Shown here in pieces: positions 63,067-64,000 of a stretch of 64,000 nucleotides of DNA (its first letter is position 1; each line of letters starts with the position of its first letter). The notes beneath the pieces were generated by a model. That model made no database searches, had not been told where the DNA came from, and saw nothing but the letters and a program-made list of their open reading frames with translations. This DNA comes from Candidatus Electrothrix rattekaaiensis (GTDB lineage Bacteria; Desulfobacterota; Desulfobulbia; Desulfobulbales; Desulfobulbaceae): the NCBI GenBank assembly GCA_032595675.1, contig JAVQMD010000001.1, positions 806,001-870,000 on the forward strand. Direction: 5' to 3'. Position numbers and translations under genes: made by a program.

Positions 63067-63900
63067 TTACGCAGTTTCGTCCAACAGGTCGCCCAATAGC
63101 TTTAAATGCGTTCGCTCTTCCTCGGCAATACGCAGGAGCGTTTGCTTTGTTGCATCCTGGGAGGAGTTTTCAGCAGCCCTGATGTAGAGGTCAAGGGCTT
63201 GAGCTTCAATTCCCATTGCCAGAGAAATAACCTCGCTGGCAATGTTAAAATCTGTTGGATAGAGGGCAAGGTACTCTTCAGTTGTCAGGCCGCCTTCCAT
63301 AGACTGAACAGCTGCGTTCCGTTCAAACGCTTCACGACTTAAAGCAGTTACTGTGATTGCTTGGTACTCGAAAAAGAGCCTGTCCTGATGCTTTACTTCA
63401 ATTGCAGAGAGTTGTTTAAAAAGGGCTTTCACTTCTGCTTGCGCAACCCGTTCCTGCATTGAGGTATAGAATTCTTGGAGTCCAGCTTCTAGGGCATAGG
63501 CGACAAGAAGAACTTCAGCAATATCCTCTTTTCCAGAAAACAGGGTCATGCCGGTGTCCTCGGAACCGACAGCGGTGTTGCTGTCCCAGGCTTTAATGCC
63601 GCCCGACATATTGATAACCTGTGAAAAACCTTTCCCAGCAAGCATCTGCGCAGCAACCCGGCTACGCCCTCCGATGGCTCAGTAAACAAAGGTGGGTTTT
63701 GTCGGGTCAAGCTCGCTGCTGCGATCAACCAGTTCCGCTACTGGTATGAGCTGAGCTCCGGGTATATGCCCGCTTTTATATTCACCGGGCTGGCGTACAT
63801 CAATGATATTGTAGTCTTCAACGGAAAGGTCGTTCATGTATTTTTTGGTCTCCGGCGCAGTTAATGATTTGACCGGAGTGAGAAACTGTTTCCAGCGCAT
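63067..63900 (-). CDS. Rhodanese-ferritin-like fusion with in-frame UGA at the catalytic Cys (probable selenoprotein)
   Basis: Read through one TGA, 277 aa: rhodanese domain (about 10-108; NIIDVRQPGEYKSGHIPGAQLI) and ferritin-like/rubrerythrin domain (about 120-277) with paired iron-site motifs (ELGLQEFY-type helix, EVKH and EERTH). TGA at 63681-63679 is codon 74, exactly where the rhodanese active-site loop needs Cys: PTFVY-(TGA)-AIGGRS, giving U-x-x-G-x-R-S. The frame before and after is intact and family-like, with no other lesion. A stem-loop 18 nt downstream meets bacterial SECIS rules. A simple TGC-to-TGA nonsense mutation is the alternative. The start ATG at 63900 has GGTGGGAAT ahead. 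Confidence 0.8.
63648..63667 (-). promoter_or_regulatory. Candidate bacterial SECIS stem-loop
   Basis: In the mRNA, starting 12 nt after UGA, GCGUAGC pairs with GCUGCGC over 7 bp (one G-U), with the 6-nt loop CGGGUU. The loop begins 19 nt after UGA and has G at its second position. Published criteria for bacterial SECIS elements are a short apical loop with G among its first two bases, 16-37 nt from UGA; all are met. Folding energy was not computed. Confidence 0.65.
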
Positions 63901-64000
63901 ATTCCCACCACTTTGTTTTGAAGATTAACGGATGCACAATGACGTGCCGAGCAGTTGGAGTAAGCCTTTCTTATAGAAAGTTACCGAGAGAAAAAAGAAG

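Noticed and set aside
63067-63645. Separate ferritin-like gene and truncated 73-aa rhodanese as two genes
   Set aside because: The two frames are the same frame interrupted only by TGA at the catalytic Cys codon, the intervening residues AIGGRSRVAAQ are family-conserved, and a SECIS-like stem-loop follows.

Overview
The window reads as chromosomal DNA of a Gram-negative, anaerobic or microaerophilic member of the Desulfobacterota, most likely a Desulfobulbales relative and possibly a cable bacterium. This is inferred from gene content: napFDAGHB without napC, a DVU0298-type protein, a Ros/MucR regulator, FmdB, LPS genes (lpxC, lpxK, an RfaE2 domain), a large CheA/DUF4388 signalling cluster, and a rhodanese-ferritin protein interrupted by UGA. 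No rRNA or complete tRNA gene was found, so the placement is not proven.

Layout. 1-2.4 kb: the 3' part of ftsH, then folP. 2.4-14.3 kb: a type I-E CRISPR-Cas locus (cas3, cas8e, cse2, cas7e, cas5e, cas6e) and a 15-repeat array. The adaptation genes are gone. Only the 3' end of cas2e survives between cas6e and the array leader, and cas1 is absent. A second leader with a single repeat lies upstream of cas3, and a HEPN/MNT toxin-antitoxin pair sits on the opposite strand between cas3 and cas8e. Two different minisatellites, both with 23-bp units, flank the locus, and an Rpn-type PD-(D/E)XK nuclease follows. 14.3-21.1 kb: a Crp/Fnr-family regulator divergent from the periplasmic nitrate reductase operon. 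Two palindromic FNR-type boxes each sit at ideal class II spacing from a -10 element. One serves nap; the other heads a candidate small RNA. 21.1-25.1 kb: minus-strand housekeeping genes (VanZ-like, S1-domain protein, lolA, murI, MucR-type regulator).

25.4-33 kb: FmdB, a small membrane protein, two tandem CNB-DUF4388 paralogues, fabB, ferritin, a DVU0298-type protein and a nitrilase-RfaE2 fusion. 33.3-52.4 kb: a large non-canonical chemosensory and transport cluster: three CheB-like proteins that have each lost catalytic residues, a double-Cache MCP, CheW, CheY, a CheA with two HPt-like domains lacking the phospho-histidine, a ParA-type ATPase, an ABC importer of the nitrate/sulfonate/taurine class, PilZ, two HAMP-only membrane proteins and a TauE/SafE permease. 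No CheR, CheZ, CheC or CheD is present.

52.4-59.4 kb: a BepA-like protease, NikR, a PPC-domain protein, then a repeat-rich accessory patch carrying a toxin-antitoxin-SecB-like chaperone (TAC) module and a tRNA T-arm-like fragment, followed by an orphan CbiO-type ATPase with a His-rich tail, a Cys-rich small protein and a membrane protein. 59.4-64 kb: lpxC, lpxK, a stand-alone FAD oxidoreductase of the kind found fused to SelD, and a rhodanese-ferritin gene whose catalytic cysteine codon is UGA, followed at the right distance by a stem-loop fitting bacterial SECIS rules.

The strongest candidates for new biology are the probable selenocysteine rhodanese-ferritin next to a SelD-associated oxidoreductase, the adaptation-deleted I-E locus with a duplicated leader and embedded HEPN/MNT pair, the FNR-controlled small RNA candidate, and the chemosensory cluster built from catalytically degraded CheB paralogues and pseudo-HPt domains.
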